From contig PNNM01000054.1 in the NCBI GenBank assembly GCA_013824215.1, positions 1-7,220 of the forward strand: a stretch of 7,220 bases of DNA, written 5' to 3'. The translations under genes were made by a program, and so were the position numbers. The notes beneath the pieces are model-generated. The model made no database searches and was not told where the DNA came from. It saw nothing but the letters and a program-made list of their open reading frames with translations. Shown here piece after piece: positions 1-7,220 of the stretch. Positions within the stretch are counted from its first letter, which is position 1. Each line of letters starts with the position of its first letter. The stretch comes from Coriobacteriaceae bacterium (GTDB lineage: Bacteria; Actinomycetota; Coriobacteriia; Anaerosomatales; D1FN1-002).

Positions 1-1317
1 GCGCTGCGGGTCATCCGGGCGTGCAAGGAGATGGGCATCGGCTCCGTGGCGGTCTACTCGGAGGCGGACCGCGACTGCCTGCACGCTCGCGTCGCCGACG
101 AGGCGGTCTGCATCGGCCCGCCGCCCTCGGCCGCAAGCTATCTCAACATGCCGAACATCATCTCGGCGGCGCTCGTGACCGGCGCTGAGGCGGTGCACCC
201 GGGGTACGGCTTCCTTGCCGAGAACGCCGCGTTCGCCCGTGCGTGCGGGGACTCGGGGCTGACCTTCATCGGTCCGTCGCCGGAGGCGATCGAGCGGATG
301 GGCGACAAGGCCGAGGCCCGTTCCACGGCGGCCGCGGCCGGCGTTCCCACCGTTCCGGGGAGCGACGGGCCAACTGCCACGGCGGAAGACGCTGTCGTCT
401 TCGCCGAGCAGGTCGGATTCCCGGTGCTCATCAAGGCTTCCGCGGGCGGCGGCGGCAAAGGCATGCGCGCCGTGAACGACGCCTCGGAGATGCGGACGAA
501 CTTCGCCGCGGCCAAGACCGAGGCTGCGGCCGCGTTCGGCAACGACTGCGTGTATATCGAGAAGTACCTGGCGCGCCCGCGTCATATCGAGATCCAGGTC
601 CTCGCCGACACACACGGCAATGCCGTCTACCTGTTCGAGCGCGACTGCTCGATCCAGCGCAGGTATCAGAAGCTCATCGAGGAGGCGCCCTCGCCGGCCC
701 TCACGCCCAGCTTGCGCGATGCGATGGGCGCGGCCGCCATCGAGCTCGTGCGCGCGGTGGACTACGTCAACGCGGGCACGGTCGAGTTCCTGCTCGACAC
801 CGACGGCCGCTTCTACTTCATGGAGATGAACACGCGCGTCCAGGTGGAACATCCGGTCACGGAGCAGATCACCGGCGTGGACATCATCAAGGAGCAGATC
901 CGCATCGCCGCCGGCGAGCCGATGAAACACGCTCGGCAGGAGGACATCGTCCTGCGCGGCCATGCGATCGAGTTCCGCATCAACGCCGAGGACCCGGCGC
1001 ACAACTTCCGGCCCCATCCGGGCAGGGTCGAGGTCTTCAGCGCGCCGGGCGGCTTCGGTGTGCGTGTCGACAGCCACGTGTACTCCGGCTACCTCGTGCC
1101 GCCCTACTACGACTCGCTGCTCGGCAAGCTCATCGTCTGGGGCGAGACCCGCAACGAGGCGGTGGACCGGGCGCGAAGAGCGCTCGACGAGTTCATCGTC
1201 GTGGGCATACCGACGACGATCCCGTTCCACATGGCGGTGGTCGAGAACGAGGCCTTCCGCAGGGGCGAGGTCTATACTGATTTCGTCGAGACCGAGATGG
1301 CCGGCAACGAGGGATGA
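1..1317 (+). CDS. accC: Acetyl-CoA carboxylase biotin carboxylase subunit (5' partial)
   Basis: Biotin carboxylase carries out the ATP- and bicarbonate-dependent carboxylation of biotin on its carrier protein, the first half of malonyl-CoA synthesis in the cytoplasm. The frame is open from base 1, and the first visible residues (ALRVIRACKEMG) match the family just after its usual MxxKxLIANRGEI start. About 13 codons are therefore missing upstream, and the Met at base 31 is internal. Visible residues number 438, close to the roughly 450 of the full family. The biotin-carboxylase N-domain comes first, then the ATP-grasp domain with the glycine-rich loop KASAGGGGKGMR at visible residues 145-156. 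The catalytic block MEMNTRVQVEHP (bases 820-855) has E275, N277 and R279, which align with E. coli E288, N290 and R292. INAEDP and HPGRV mark the C-terminal domain. accB is probably just upstream, outside the window. A related acyl-CoA or pyruvate carboxylase subunit is possible, but the asp23-nusB context favours accC. Confidence 0.95.
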   Translation, partial: ALRVIRACKEMGIGSVAVYSEADRDCLHARVADEAVCIGPPPSAASYLNMPNIISAALVTGAEAVHPGYGFLAENAAFARACGDSGLTFIGPSPEAIERMGDKAEARSTAAAAGVPTVPGSDGPTATAEDAVVFAEQVGFPVLIKASAGGGGKGMRAVNDASEMRTNFAAAKTEAAAAFGNDCVYIEKYLARPRHIEIQVLADTHGNAVYLFERDCSIQRRYQKLIEEAPSPALTPSLRDAMGAAAIELVRAVDYVNAGTVEFLLDTDGRFYFMEMNTRVQVEHPVTEQITGVDIIKEQIRIAAGEPMKHARQEDIVLRGHAIEFRINAEDPAHNFRPHPGRVEVFSAPGGFGVRVDSHVYSGYLVPPYYDSLLGKLIVWGETRNEAVDRARRALDEFIVVGIPTTIPFHMAVVENEAFRRGEVYTDFVETEMAGNEG

Positions 1318-1703
1318 GGCGGGTGCGCGGGGTGTCTGACGAGATCCGCATCGACGGCATGGCTGTCTCCCCCGGTGTCATCGACAAGATCGTGACCGTC
1401 GCGGTCGAGAGCGTCGACGGCGTCGCGTCGCTGGGTCCGGGCGGGATCACGGGCATGGCGAGACGCGCGGGCGGCCGCGACGTCGAGGTGACCGCCTCGG
1501 AGGACGGCGCCATCGCGGTGACCGTTCACCTCAAGGTCGCGTACGGTCGCCCGATCCGCGAGGTCGCCGCCGAGGTCCAGGTGATGGTCGCGGACGCGAT
1601 CCGCAGCCAGGTCGGTCAGGACGTGGAGCGCGTGGACGTCTACGTCGACGCGATCGCGTTCGGCGAGCAGGAGCGTGCCGCCCGGTCCCATGCTGGAGCG
1701 TAG
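1314..1703 (+). CDS. Asp23/Gls24 family envelope stress response protein
   Basis: This small protein (129 residues from the ATG) belongs to the Asp23/Gls24 family (formerly DUF322), whose members are linked to alkaline or envelope stress and often lie between accC and nusB. The family pattern is clear: an N-terminal IRIDGMAVSPGVIDKIVTVA segment, then VESVDGVASLGPGG, a central VEVTASEDGAIAVTVHLKVAYG, and a C-terminal amphipathic helix ending in VERVDVYVDAIAF. There is no membrane segment or signal peptide, so it would be cytoplasmic or attached through a partner; no amaP-like membrane partner is visible. The ATG at 1314 overlaps the accC stop (ATGA), but the GAGGG at 1309-1313 touches it directly. 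GTG at 1323 would have a better 9-base spacing, and GTG at 1332 is also possible. The precise role in this lineage is unknown. Confidence 0.88.
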   Translation: MRRVRGVSDEIRIDGMAVSPGVIDKIVTVAVESVDGVASLGPGGITGMARRAGGRDVEVTASEDGAIAVTVHLKVAYGRPIREVAAEVQVMVADAIRSQVGQDVERVDVYVDAIAFGEQERAARSHAGA

Positions 1704-2124
1704 CAAGGCACGCCGCCAGGCGCTGAACATCCTCTACCAGCGGGAGATAACCGGCGATGCTGTCACGCGCATCCTTGCCGAGGGCTCCTACAACGACGAG
1801 GGCGGCGAACCGTCGGAGTTCTGCCGGCAGCTCGTCCTCGGCGTGGAGTCCAACCAGGAGCGCATCGACGAGACCATCTCGGCGACGAGCGAGAACTGGT
1901 CGATCGGCCGCATGCCGCTCGTGGACCGCAGCATCCTGCGGCTCGCGGTGTTTGAGATACTCTACGCGCAAGACATCCCCGACTCGGTCTCGATCAACGA
2001 GGCGGTCGAGCTCGCCAAGTGCTACGGGGGAGACGACTCATCGAAGTTCGTGAACGGTGTCTTGGGACGCTTGGCCGAGCGGTTCGCAACCGGTGAAGGA
2101 GCGGGGCAGGGAAGCGATGGGTGA
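1690..2124 (+). CDS. nusB: Transcription antitermination factor NusB
   Basis: NusB binds boxA RNA together with NusE (ribosomal protein S10) and helps RNA polymerase read through rRNA operons. The protein is 144 residues, a normal length. Family marks are the basic N-terminal helix (RSKARRQALNILYQREITG), the central MPLVDRSILRLAVFEILY, and the C-terminal block DSVSINEAVELAKCYGGDDS followed by FVNGVLGRLAE. I chose ATG 1690 because the alignment to the family begins within a few residues of it. A GTG at 1675 would add five residues (MPPGP) that the family does not need. The AGGAG at 1669-1673 is 16 bases from this ATG and only one base from the GTG, so neither start has an ideal ribosome-binding site. 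The start overlaps the end of the Asp23-family gene by 14 bases, which suggests translational coupling. Confidence 0.95.
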   Translation: MLERSKARRQALNILYQREITGDAVTRILAEGSYNDEGGEPSEFCRQLVLGVESNQERIDETISATSENWSIGRMPLVDRSILRLAVFEILYAQDIPDSVSINEAVELAKCYGGDDSSKFVNGVLGRLAERFATGEGAGQGSDG

Positions 2125-2413
2125 CGACGAGCGCAGCTTCACGCAGGTCAAGGCGAGACTCGAGGAGATCGCCTCCGAGGCCGCGAAGAAGGACACGCCG
2201 CTGGAGAAGTGCCTCGACCTGCTCGAGGAGGGGGAGCGCCTCGCCCGCCGGTGTACCGAGCTGATCGACCAGACCGAGTGGCGCGCAGCGGCCGGCGAGC
2301 AGGAAGACGCCGACGAGGAGCCCTCCGGTGCCTCCGCGGAAGAGGACTCCGAGGAGACCGCCGCGGACGAGGTCACGGAAGTGGAACCCGCGGGATCCGA
2401 GCAGGACTCGTAA
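2117..2413 (+). CDS. xseB: Exodeoxyribonuclease VII small subunit with acidic tail
   Basis: XseB is the small helical subunit that coats the XseA catalytic subunit of exonuclease VII, which degrades single-stranded DNA from both ends. The 98-residue product has the family pattern in its first half: F8, then ARLEEI at residues 13-18, TPLEKCLDLLEEGERLARRC at 27-46, and a short closing helix to W55. Residues 56-98 are low-complexity, with 17 Asp/Glu out of 43 and a single basic residue. This tail is not part of the core family. ATG 2117 is preceded by AGGGA at 2108-2112 and overlaps the nusB stop by 8 bases; a GTG at 2057 in the same frame would intrude far into nusB. No xseA is adjacent, so the catalytic subunit must be encoded elsewhere if this protein works as XseB. 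The small family motif limits certainty, but the position between nusB and dxs, where xseB commonly lies, supports the call. Confidence 0.78.
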   Translation: MGDDERSFTQVKARLEEIASEAAKKDTPLEKCLDLLEEGERLARRCTELIDQTEWRAAAGEQEDADEEPSGASAEEDSEETAADEVTEVEPAGSEQDS

Positions 2414-2519
2414 CGGGTCGTCCACGACGGTGCGCCCGCGCTACCGTGTCCCGCGGTGCCGGTAGTATGCTGTTCGGGCCGCTCGTCGGCCCAGAGCCGC
2501 GACACGAGAGAGCCAGCCG
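2414..2519 (+). other. Intergenic region between xseB and dxs
   Basis: This is the only sizeable non-coding gap in the window (106 bases). It contains an inverted repeat, CTACCG at 2441-2446 and CGGTAG at 2460-2465, that could form a 6-bp stem with a 13-base loop. A possible -10 element overlaps the right arm. No run of T follows, so it does not look like a Rho-independent terminator. The purine-rich GAGAGAG at 2506-2512, seven bases before the dxs TTG, may act as a weak ribosome-binding site. I see no gene or structured RNA here. Confidence 0.6.
2463..2468 (+). promoter_or_regulatory. Possible -10 element of a dxs promoter
   Basis: TAGTAT fits the actinobacterial TAnnnT -10 pattern and stands out in a very GC-rich gap, 52 bases before the dxs start. 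No recognisable TTGACA-like -35 box lies 16-19 bases upstream. The element could therefore rely on an alternative recognition mode, or it may be chance. Its location in the single gap that separates the two tightly coupled gene blocks is the main support. Confidence 0.3.
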
Positions 2520-4469
2520 TTGGCGACTGACCGCATACTCGACCGCATCGAGTCCCCCGAGGACCTGAAACCGCTTTCCGCCACCGAACTGGTGACGCTG
2601 GCGGCGGAGATCCGCGACACCCTGGTCTCGACGGTGTCCGACACGGGCGGGCATCTCGCCCCGAACCTCGGGGTCGTGGAGTTGACGCTCGGTCTCCTGC
2701 GCGCGTTGGACACGCCCAAGGACCGCGTGGTTTGGGACGTCGGGCACCAGTCCTACGTGTACAAGCTGCTCACGGGCCGGCGCGACCGCTTCGCGACGCT
2801 GCGGACCTACGGCGGGGTATGCGGCTTCCCGAAACGGAACGAGAGCCCGTACGACGCGTTCGACACCGGGCACGCCTCGAACTCGCTGTCGGTGGCGCTC
2901 GGCATGGCCGAGGCGCGCGATCTGCTCGGCGGGGACGAGACCGTGGTCGCGGTGATCGGCGACGGGTCGATGACCGGCGGCATGGCGTTCGAGGCGCTGA
3001 ACCACATCGGGCATCTCGGCGCGAACCTCGTCATCGTGCTGAACGACAACGAGATGTCGATCGCGCGCAACGTCGGCGCGCTCGCCGCGTATCTGGGCAG
3101 GGCGCGCTTGGACAAGCGGTACATGCGCCTGCGCGACGACGTGGAATCCGCGCTGGCCCGCACTCGGATCGGCGCGGCGGTGGTGGCGGCCGGCGAGGCG
3201 GCCAAGGACTCCGTCAAGCAGCTGCTGGTGCCCGGGATGCTGTTCGAGGAGCTCGGGCTGAAGTACATCGGTCCGATCGACGGCCACGACGTGGCCATGG
3301 TCCAGACCGCCGTGGAGTCGGCCAAGGAGGCGGCAGGCCCCGTCATCATCCATGCCGTGACCCGCAAGGGCGCAGGCTACACGCATGCCGAGGACGACGC
3401 GGAGTCCTTCCACGGCGTGGGGCCCTTCTCGGTGGAGTCCGGCAAGGTCAACGGTCCGTCGTCCGGTCCCGCCTACACGGACGTGTTCGGCGAGGCTCTC
3501 GTGCGCGAGGCGGAGGCCGACGAGCGCATCGTGGCCATCACCGCGGCGATGCCGTCGGGCACCGGGCTCTCGAAGTTCGCCGAGCGTTTCCCCGAGCGCT
3601 TCTTCGACGTCGGCATCGCCGAGCAGCACGCCGTGGGCTTGGCCGCGGGACTTGCCGCGCGCGGTCTCGTGCCCGTGGTGGCCGTCTACTCGACGTTCCT
3701 CCAGCGCGCTTTCGACCAGGTCATGATGGACGTGGCGCTGCAGGGGCTCCACGTCGTCTTCTGTCTCGACCGCGCCGGGCTGGTGGGGGAGGACGGGCCC
3801 ACCCACCACGGCGTGTTCGACCTGACCTACCTGCGCTCGGTCCCCAACCTCACGATCGCCGCGCCCGCCGACGAGGCGGAACTGGTGGACATGTTGCACA
3901 CGGCGCTTCAAGCCGAGGGTCCCGTCGCCATCCGCTACCCGCGGGGCAAGGGCACCGGGGTGAAGGCGCCCTCCGAACCACGGGTGCTCGAGGTCGGCCG
4001 GGCCCAGGTCCGCCGCACGGGGAAGGACGTCGCCCTGCTGGCGGTCGGGCGCATGGTCCAGGTGGCCGAGGGGGCAGCCGACCTCATGGCGCTCGACGGT
4101 GTGCGGGCCAGCGTCGTCAACGCGCGCTGGGTCAAGCCGCTCGATCTCGAGACCGTCTCGTGGGCGGCGGGTCATCCGCTCGTCGTGACCATCGAGGAGA
4201 ACACGGGCCTCGGCGGGTTCGGTGCAGCAGTGCTCGAATCGCTCTCCGATCTGGGTGCCGAGGTGCCCACGTTGCGGCTGTCGATACCCGACTGCTTCGT
4301 CACGCACGGCGCGATGCCCCGCCTGCTCGAGGAGGTCGGGCTCACGCCTGAGGCGGTCCGAGGAGCCGTACTCGGCCGCCTGATGGATGTCGACGGCGGT
4401 CACGGCCCCGCGGCCTCGGAGGAAGGCGCGCATGTCGCGCGTCAGGGCCGACGTCGCTCTGGTCGCTAG
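2520..4469 (+). CDS. dxs: 1-deoxy-D-xylulose-5-phosphate synthase
   Basis: DXS condenses pyruvate and glyceraldehyde 3-phosphate, using thiamine diphosphate and Mg2+, in the first step of the MEP isoprenoid pathway; its product also feeds thiamine and pyridoxal synthesis. The 649-residue protein shows the expected order. SPEDLKPLS near the start and TGGHLAPNLGVVELT (42-56) lead into GHQSYVYKLLTG at 75-86. The ThDP motif GDGSMTGG at 147-154 runs on to NDNEMSIARNVG at 175-186. The pyrimidine-binding domain has DVGIAEQHAVG with catalytic E368, aligned with E. coli E370, then EDGPTHHGVFDL. A transketolase C-terminal domain starts near residue 500. The TTG start puts the first conserved residues at their usual distance, and no other start is close. 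The family normally ends near residue 621; residues 622-649 are an extra Gly/Arg-rich tail that runs over the tlyA start. No ispA or xseA lies next to it, unlike many Firmicutes clusters. Confidence 0.97.
   Translation: MATDRILDRIESPEDLKPLSATELVTLAAEIRDTLVSTVSDTGGHLAPNLGVVELTLGLLRALDTPKDRVVWDVGHQSYVYKLLTGRRDRFATLRTYGGVCGFPKRNESPYDAFDTGHASNSLSVALGMAEARDLLGGDETVVAVIGDGSMTGGMAFEALNHIGHLGANLVIVLNDNEMSIARNVGALAAYLGRARLDKRYMRLRDDVESALARTRIGAAVVAAGEAAKDSVKQLLVPGMLFEELGLKYIGPIDGHDVAMVQTAVESAKEAAGPVIIHAVTRKGAGYTHAEDDAESFHGVGPFSVESGKVNGPSSGPAYTDVFGEALVREAEADERIVAITAAMPSGTGLSKFAERFPERFFDVGIAEQHAVGLAAGLAARGLVPVVAVYSTFLQRAFDQVMMDVALQGLHVVFCLDRAGLVGEDGPTHHGVFDLTYLRSVPNLTIAAPADEAELVDMLHTALQAEGPVAIRYPRGKGTGVKAPSEPRVLEVGRAQVRRTGKDVALLAVGRMVQVAEGAADLMALDGVRASVVNARWVKPLDLETVSWAAGHPLVVTIEENTGLGGFGAAVLESLSDLGAEVPTLRLSIPDCFVTHGAMPRLLEEVGLTPEAVRGAVLGRLMDVDGGHGPAASEEGAHVARQGRRRSGR
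4418..4426 (+). promoter_or_regulatory. Strong ribosome-binding site of tlyA inside dxs
   Basis: GGAGGAAGG lies inside the 3' end of dxs. Its GGAGG core (4418-4422) ends nine bases before ATG 4432. It is the best Shine-Dalgarno sequence in the window and decides the tlyA start in favour of 4432 over the ATG at 4387 in the same frame. Confidence 0.8.
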
Positions 4470-5226
4470 GGGGCTGTTCGCCTCCCGCGAGCAGGCGCGA
4501 GCGGCCATCCTCGCCGGGGCGGTCGGGATCGCCGGCCGTCCGGTGACGAAGGCCGGTGAGGCGGTCGCCGAGGACGCCGAGTTCGAGGTCGCGGCCGCGC
4601 GGGCGTTCGTCTCTCGCGGTGGGACCAAACTCGCCGGGGCGCTCGACGCATTCGGCATCGATCCCTCCGGCCTGAGGTGCATCGATGTCGGCGCCTCCAC
4701 GGGCGGTTTCACGGATTGCCTGCTGCAGCGCGGCGCGGCCTCGGTCGCCGCGGTGGATGTGGGCTACGGCCAGCTGGACTGGAAGCTGCGCAACGACCCG
4801 CGCGTGGCCGTCTTCGAGCGCACGAACATCCGCTACGCCGCCGCCGAGGTGCTCGGGGCGCCCTTCGACCTGGCGGTGGTCGACGTCTCGTTCATCGGCC
4901 TGGCGAAGGTGCTCCCGCACGTCCTGCCGATGCTGGCCGTATCCGGGTCGCTGGTCGCCCTGGTTAAGCCGCAGTTCGAGGCGGGTAGGGGTCGGGTCGG
5001 TAAGAAGGGGGTGGTGCGGGATCCGGCGGTCCACGCCGAGGTGCTCGCTTCCGTGTGTGCCGAGGTGGAGGCCTCGGGCTGGACGGTGACCGGCCTGGCC
5101 TGGTCGCCAATCACCGGTCCCGAAGGTAATATCGAGTTCTGGGTGGCCGCCGGCCGCCACGGCGTTCCGACGGAGATGACGCCCGAGGTCGTCGTGGAGG
5201 CGGCTCACCGCGCGCTGGGAGGCTGA
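4432..5226 (+). CDS. tlyA: 16S/23S rRNA (cytidine-2'-O)-methyltransferase TlyA
   Basis: TlyA methylates the 2'-O of C1409 in 16S and C1920 in 23S rRNA using S-adenosylmethionine. In mycobacteria its loss gives capreomycin resistance. The 264-residue protein starts with an S4 RNA-binding domain (about residues 2-55; RADVALVARGLFASREQARA) and continues into an FtsJ-like Rossmann methyltransferase. Visible motifs are SRGGTKL at 61-67, the SAM-binding DVGASTGGFTD at 85-95, VVDVSFI at 149-155, LVKPQFEAGR at 177-186 and GNIEF at 232-236. The tetrad K66, D151, K179 and E235 matches M. tuberculosis K69, D154, K182 and E238 with a constant offset of three. This makes an active enzyme likely. The start overlaps dxs by 38 bases and follows a strong ribosome-binding site. 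The family was once annotated as hemolysin; nothing here argues for a toxin role. Confidence 0.96.
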   Translation: MSRVRADVALVARGLFASREQARAAILAGAVGIAGRPVTKAGEAVAEDAEFEVAAARAFVSRGGTKLAGALDAFGIDPSGLRCIDVGASTGGFTDCLLQRGAASVAAVDVGYGQLDWKLRNDPRVAVFERTNIRYAAAEVLGAPFDLAVVDVSFIGLAKVLPHVLPMLAVSGSLVALVKPQFEAGRGRVGKKGVVRDPAVHAEVLASVCAEVEASGWTVTGLAWSPITGPEGNIEFWVAAGRHGVPTEMTPEVVVEAAHRALGG

Positions 5227-5227
5227 C

Positions 5228-6076
<849 letters not shown>

Positions 6077-6077
6077 G

Positions 6078-7220
6078 GTGCTGGAAGAGCTCCACGTCCG
6101 CGACCTCGCGCTCATCGAGGACGTCTGGCTCGAGCTCGGGCCGGGGATGACAGCCCTGACCGGCGAGACCGGAGCGGGCAAGACCGCGCTGGTGGAGGCG
6201 CTGACCCTCCTGCTCGGGGAGCGCGCCGACTCGACGATGGTGCGCGCGGGCGCTGCGGAGACCGTTGTGGAGGGGCGCTTCCGCGTCGAAGGCCGCGAGA
6301 CGGTGGCGAAGCGGCGGGTCTCGGCCGAGGGCCGCTCCAAGTGCGTGCTCGACGGCGAGATGGTGACCGTGGGGGCGTTGGAAGAGGCGCTCGGGCCGCT
6401 CGTGGACCTCCACGGGCAGCACGAGCACCAGGCACTCCTGTCACCGGCGCGGCATGCGGGGTATCTCGACCGGTTCGTGGGTGTCCCGGCCGAGGGAGCG
6501 CTCGCGGTGTACCGCGAGGCGTTCGACGCCCTCGCCGAGGCGAGAGCCGCCCGCGACGCGCTCGCGGCCGCGCAGGCCGATCGCGACTCGCGTCTCGACT
6601 ACCTGCGCTTCCAGATCACCGACATCGATGTCGTGGCGCCGGTCGCGGGCGAGGACGCCGAGCTGGAGCGGCGCCTGCCGTCCCTGCGTCACGCCGAGAA
6701 GCTCACGGAAGCGGTCTCGGCGGCCCATGCGGACCTGCGCGGCGACGAGGGCGCCTCCGACCGGCTCGGCGAGGCTGTGGCGGCGCTCGCGAAGGTCCGC
6801 GGGCTAGACCCGGCGCTCGATTCACTGGCCGCCGAGCTGGACGAGGTCGCGGTCGGCATGGACGACACGGGCAGCCGCCTGCGCGCGTACGCCGACGGGA
6901 TCGAGCACGACCCGAGGGCCTTGGACGAGGCCGAGTCGCGCCTCTCGGCACTCGCCGGGCTGAAGAAGAAGTACGGTCCGGGCCTCGAGAGGGTGATCGC
7001 GGCACGAGCGCGGGCGGCCGCGGACCTCGACGTGCTGGAGTCGGGCGAACAGGGGCTCGCGGAGGCCGAGGCCGCCGTCGCCGATGCCGGCAGCATCTTG
7101 GACGCGGCCGCCGCGGAGCTCTCGCGCGTCCGTCGCGAGGCGGCGCCCGGATTCGAGCGGCTGCTGGCGGATGCGGCGCGCGATCTGGCGATGCCCGGTG
7201 CCGTCTTCGGCGTCGCGTTT
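6078..7220 (+). CDS. recN: DNA repair protein RecN (3' partial)
   Basis: RecN is an SMC-like ATPase that gathers DNA ends during double-strand-break repair. The frame is open from GTG 6078 to the end of the window: 381 residues out of an expected 550 or so. The N-terminal half of the ABC head is clear, with MLEELHVRDLALIEDV, Walker A GETGAGKT at 29-36, GERAD, the GRS stretch at 85-87 and the family signature VDLHGQHEHQ at 109-118. A coiled-coil arm follows (about 140-370), with LDYLRFQITDID at 173-184 and LKKKYG at 295-300. The ABC signature and Walker B of the C-terminal head half lie beyond the window. The start is two bases after the nadK stop codon ends (one base between them), with GGGGGA at 6068-6073 as ribosome-binding site. 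The stretch between VVEGRF (63-68) and EGRSK (84-88) seems shorter than in many RecN proteins. Confidence 0.95.
   Translation, partial: MLEELHVRDLALIEDVWLELGPGMTALTGETGAGKTALVEALTLLLGERADSTMVRAGAAETVVEGRFRVEGRETVAKRRVSAEGRSKCVLDGEMVTVGALEEALGPLVDLHGQHEHQALLSPARHAGYLDRFVGVPAEGALAVYREAFDALAEARAARDALAAAQADRDSRLDYLRFQITDIDVVAPVAGEDAELERRLPSLRHAEKLTEAVSAAHADLRGDEGASDRLGEAVAALAKVRGLDPALDSLAAELDEVAVGMDDTGSRLRAYADGIEHDPRALDEAESRLSALAGLKKKYGPGLERVIAARARAAADLDVLESGEQGLAEAEAAVADAGSILDAAAAELSRVRREAAPGFERLLADAARDLAMPGAVFGVAF

Noticed and set aside
2057..2116. GTG 2057 as the xseB start (20 more residues)
   Set aside because: It would overlap nusB by 68 bases and adds sequence unlike the family; ATG 2117 has a nearby AGGGA.
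2417..2465. Rho-independent terminator after xseB
   Set aside because: The stems are only 4-6 bp and no T-run follows any of them.
2209..2568. A 119-codon + strand frame bridging xseB, the gap and the start of dxs
   Set aside because: The product is Arg/Gly-rich and featureless, and it overlaps two better supported genes in other frames.
4387..4431. ATG 4387 as the tlyA start (15 more residues)
   Set aside because: The added residues are not part of the S4 domain, and the strong GGAGG at 4418-4422 points to ATG 4432.
2373..4712. A 779-codon open frame on the minus strand opposite dxs
   Set aside because: It spans dxs antisense, and its translation is rich in Arg, His, Gly and Val without recognisable domains. 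Long antisense frames are expected in GC-rich coding DNA, and dxs is unambiguous on the other strand.

Overview
The window is a high-GC (roughly 70% by eye), densely packed run of eight housekeeping genes. All are on the + strand. In order they are accC (5' end cut off), an Asp23/Gls24-family gene, nusB, xseB, dxs, tlyA, nadK and recN (3' end cut off). The strong GC bias, frequent GTG/TTG starts, the order tlyA-nadK-recN without argR, and the accC-asp23-nusB block together suggest an actinobacterium. A member of Coriobacteriia or a related anaerobic actinobacterial lineage is my best guess. That is inference from gene order and protein style, not a database match.

Layout: positions 1-2413 hold accC, asp23, nusB and xseB, each overlapping the next by a few bases, which suggests one translationally coupled transcript. 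A gap of 106 bases (2414-2519) is the only real intergenic space. It carries a possible -10 element and a short inverted repeat. Positions 2520-7220 hold dxs, tlyA, nadK and recN. Here dxs and tlyA overlap by 38 bases, and the next two junctions have a single-base gap, so this is a second coupled block.

The genes serve basic growth functions: the biotin carboxylase step towards malonyl-CoA, an envelope/alkaline-stress type protein, rRNA transcription antitermination, the exonuclease VII small subunit, the first step of MEP isoprenoid synthesis, 2'-O-methylation of rRNA, NADP synthesis, and an SMC-like double-strand-break repair protein. They do not form one pathway. Such clusters are conserved as growth-linked operons.

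I found no mobile element, CRISPR array, RNA gene, phage gene or unexplained cargo, and no sign of a new system. The second-look items are modest: xseB without an adjacent xseA and with a very acidic tail, a 28-residue tail on DXS that runs over the tlyA start, a RecN with what looks like a shortened head insertion, and the possible regulatory site before dxs.
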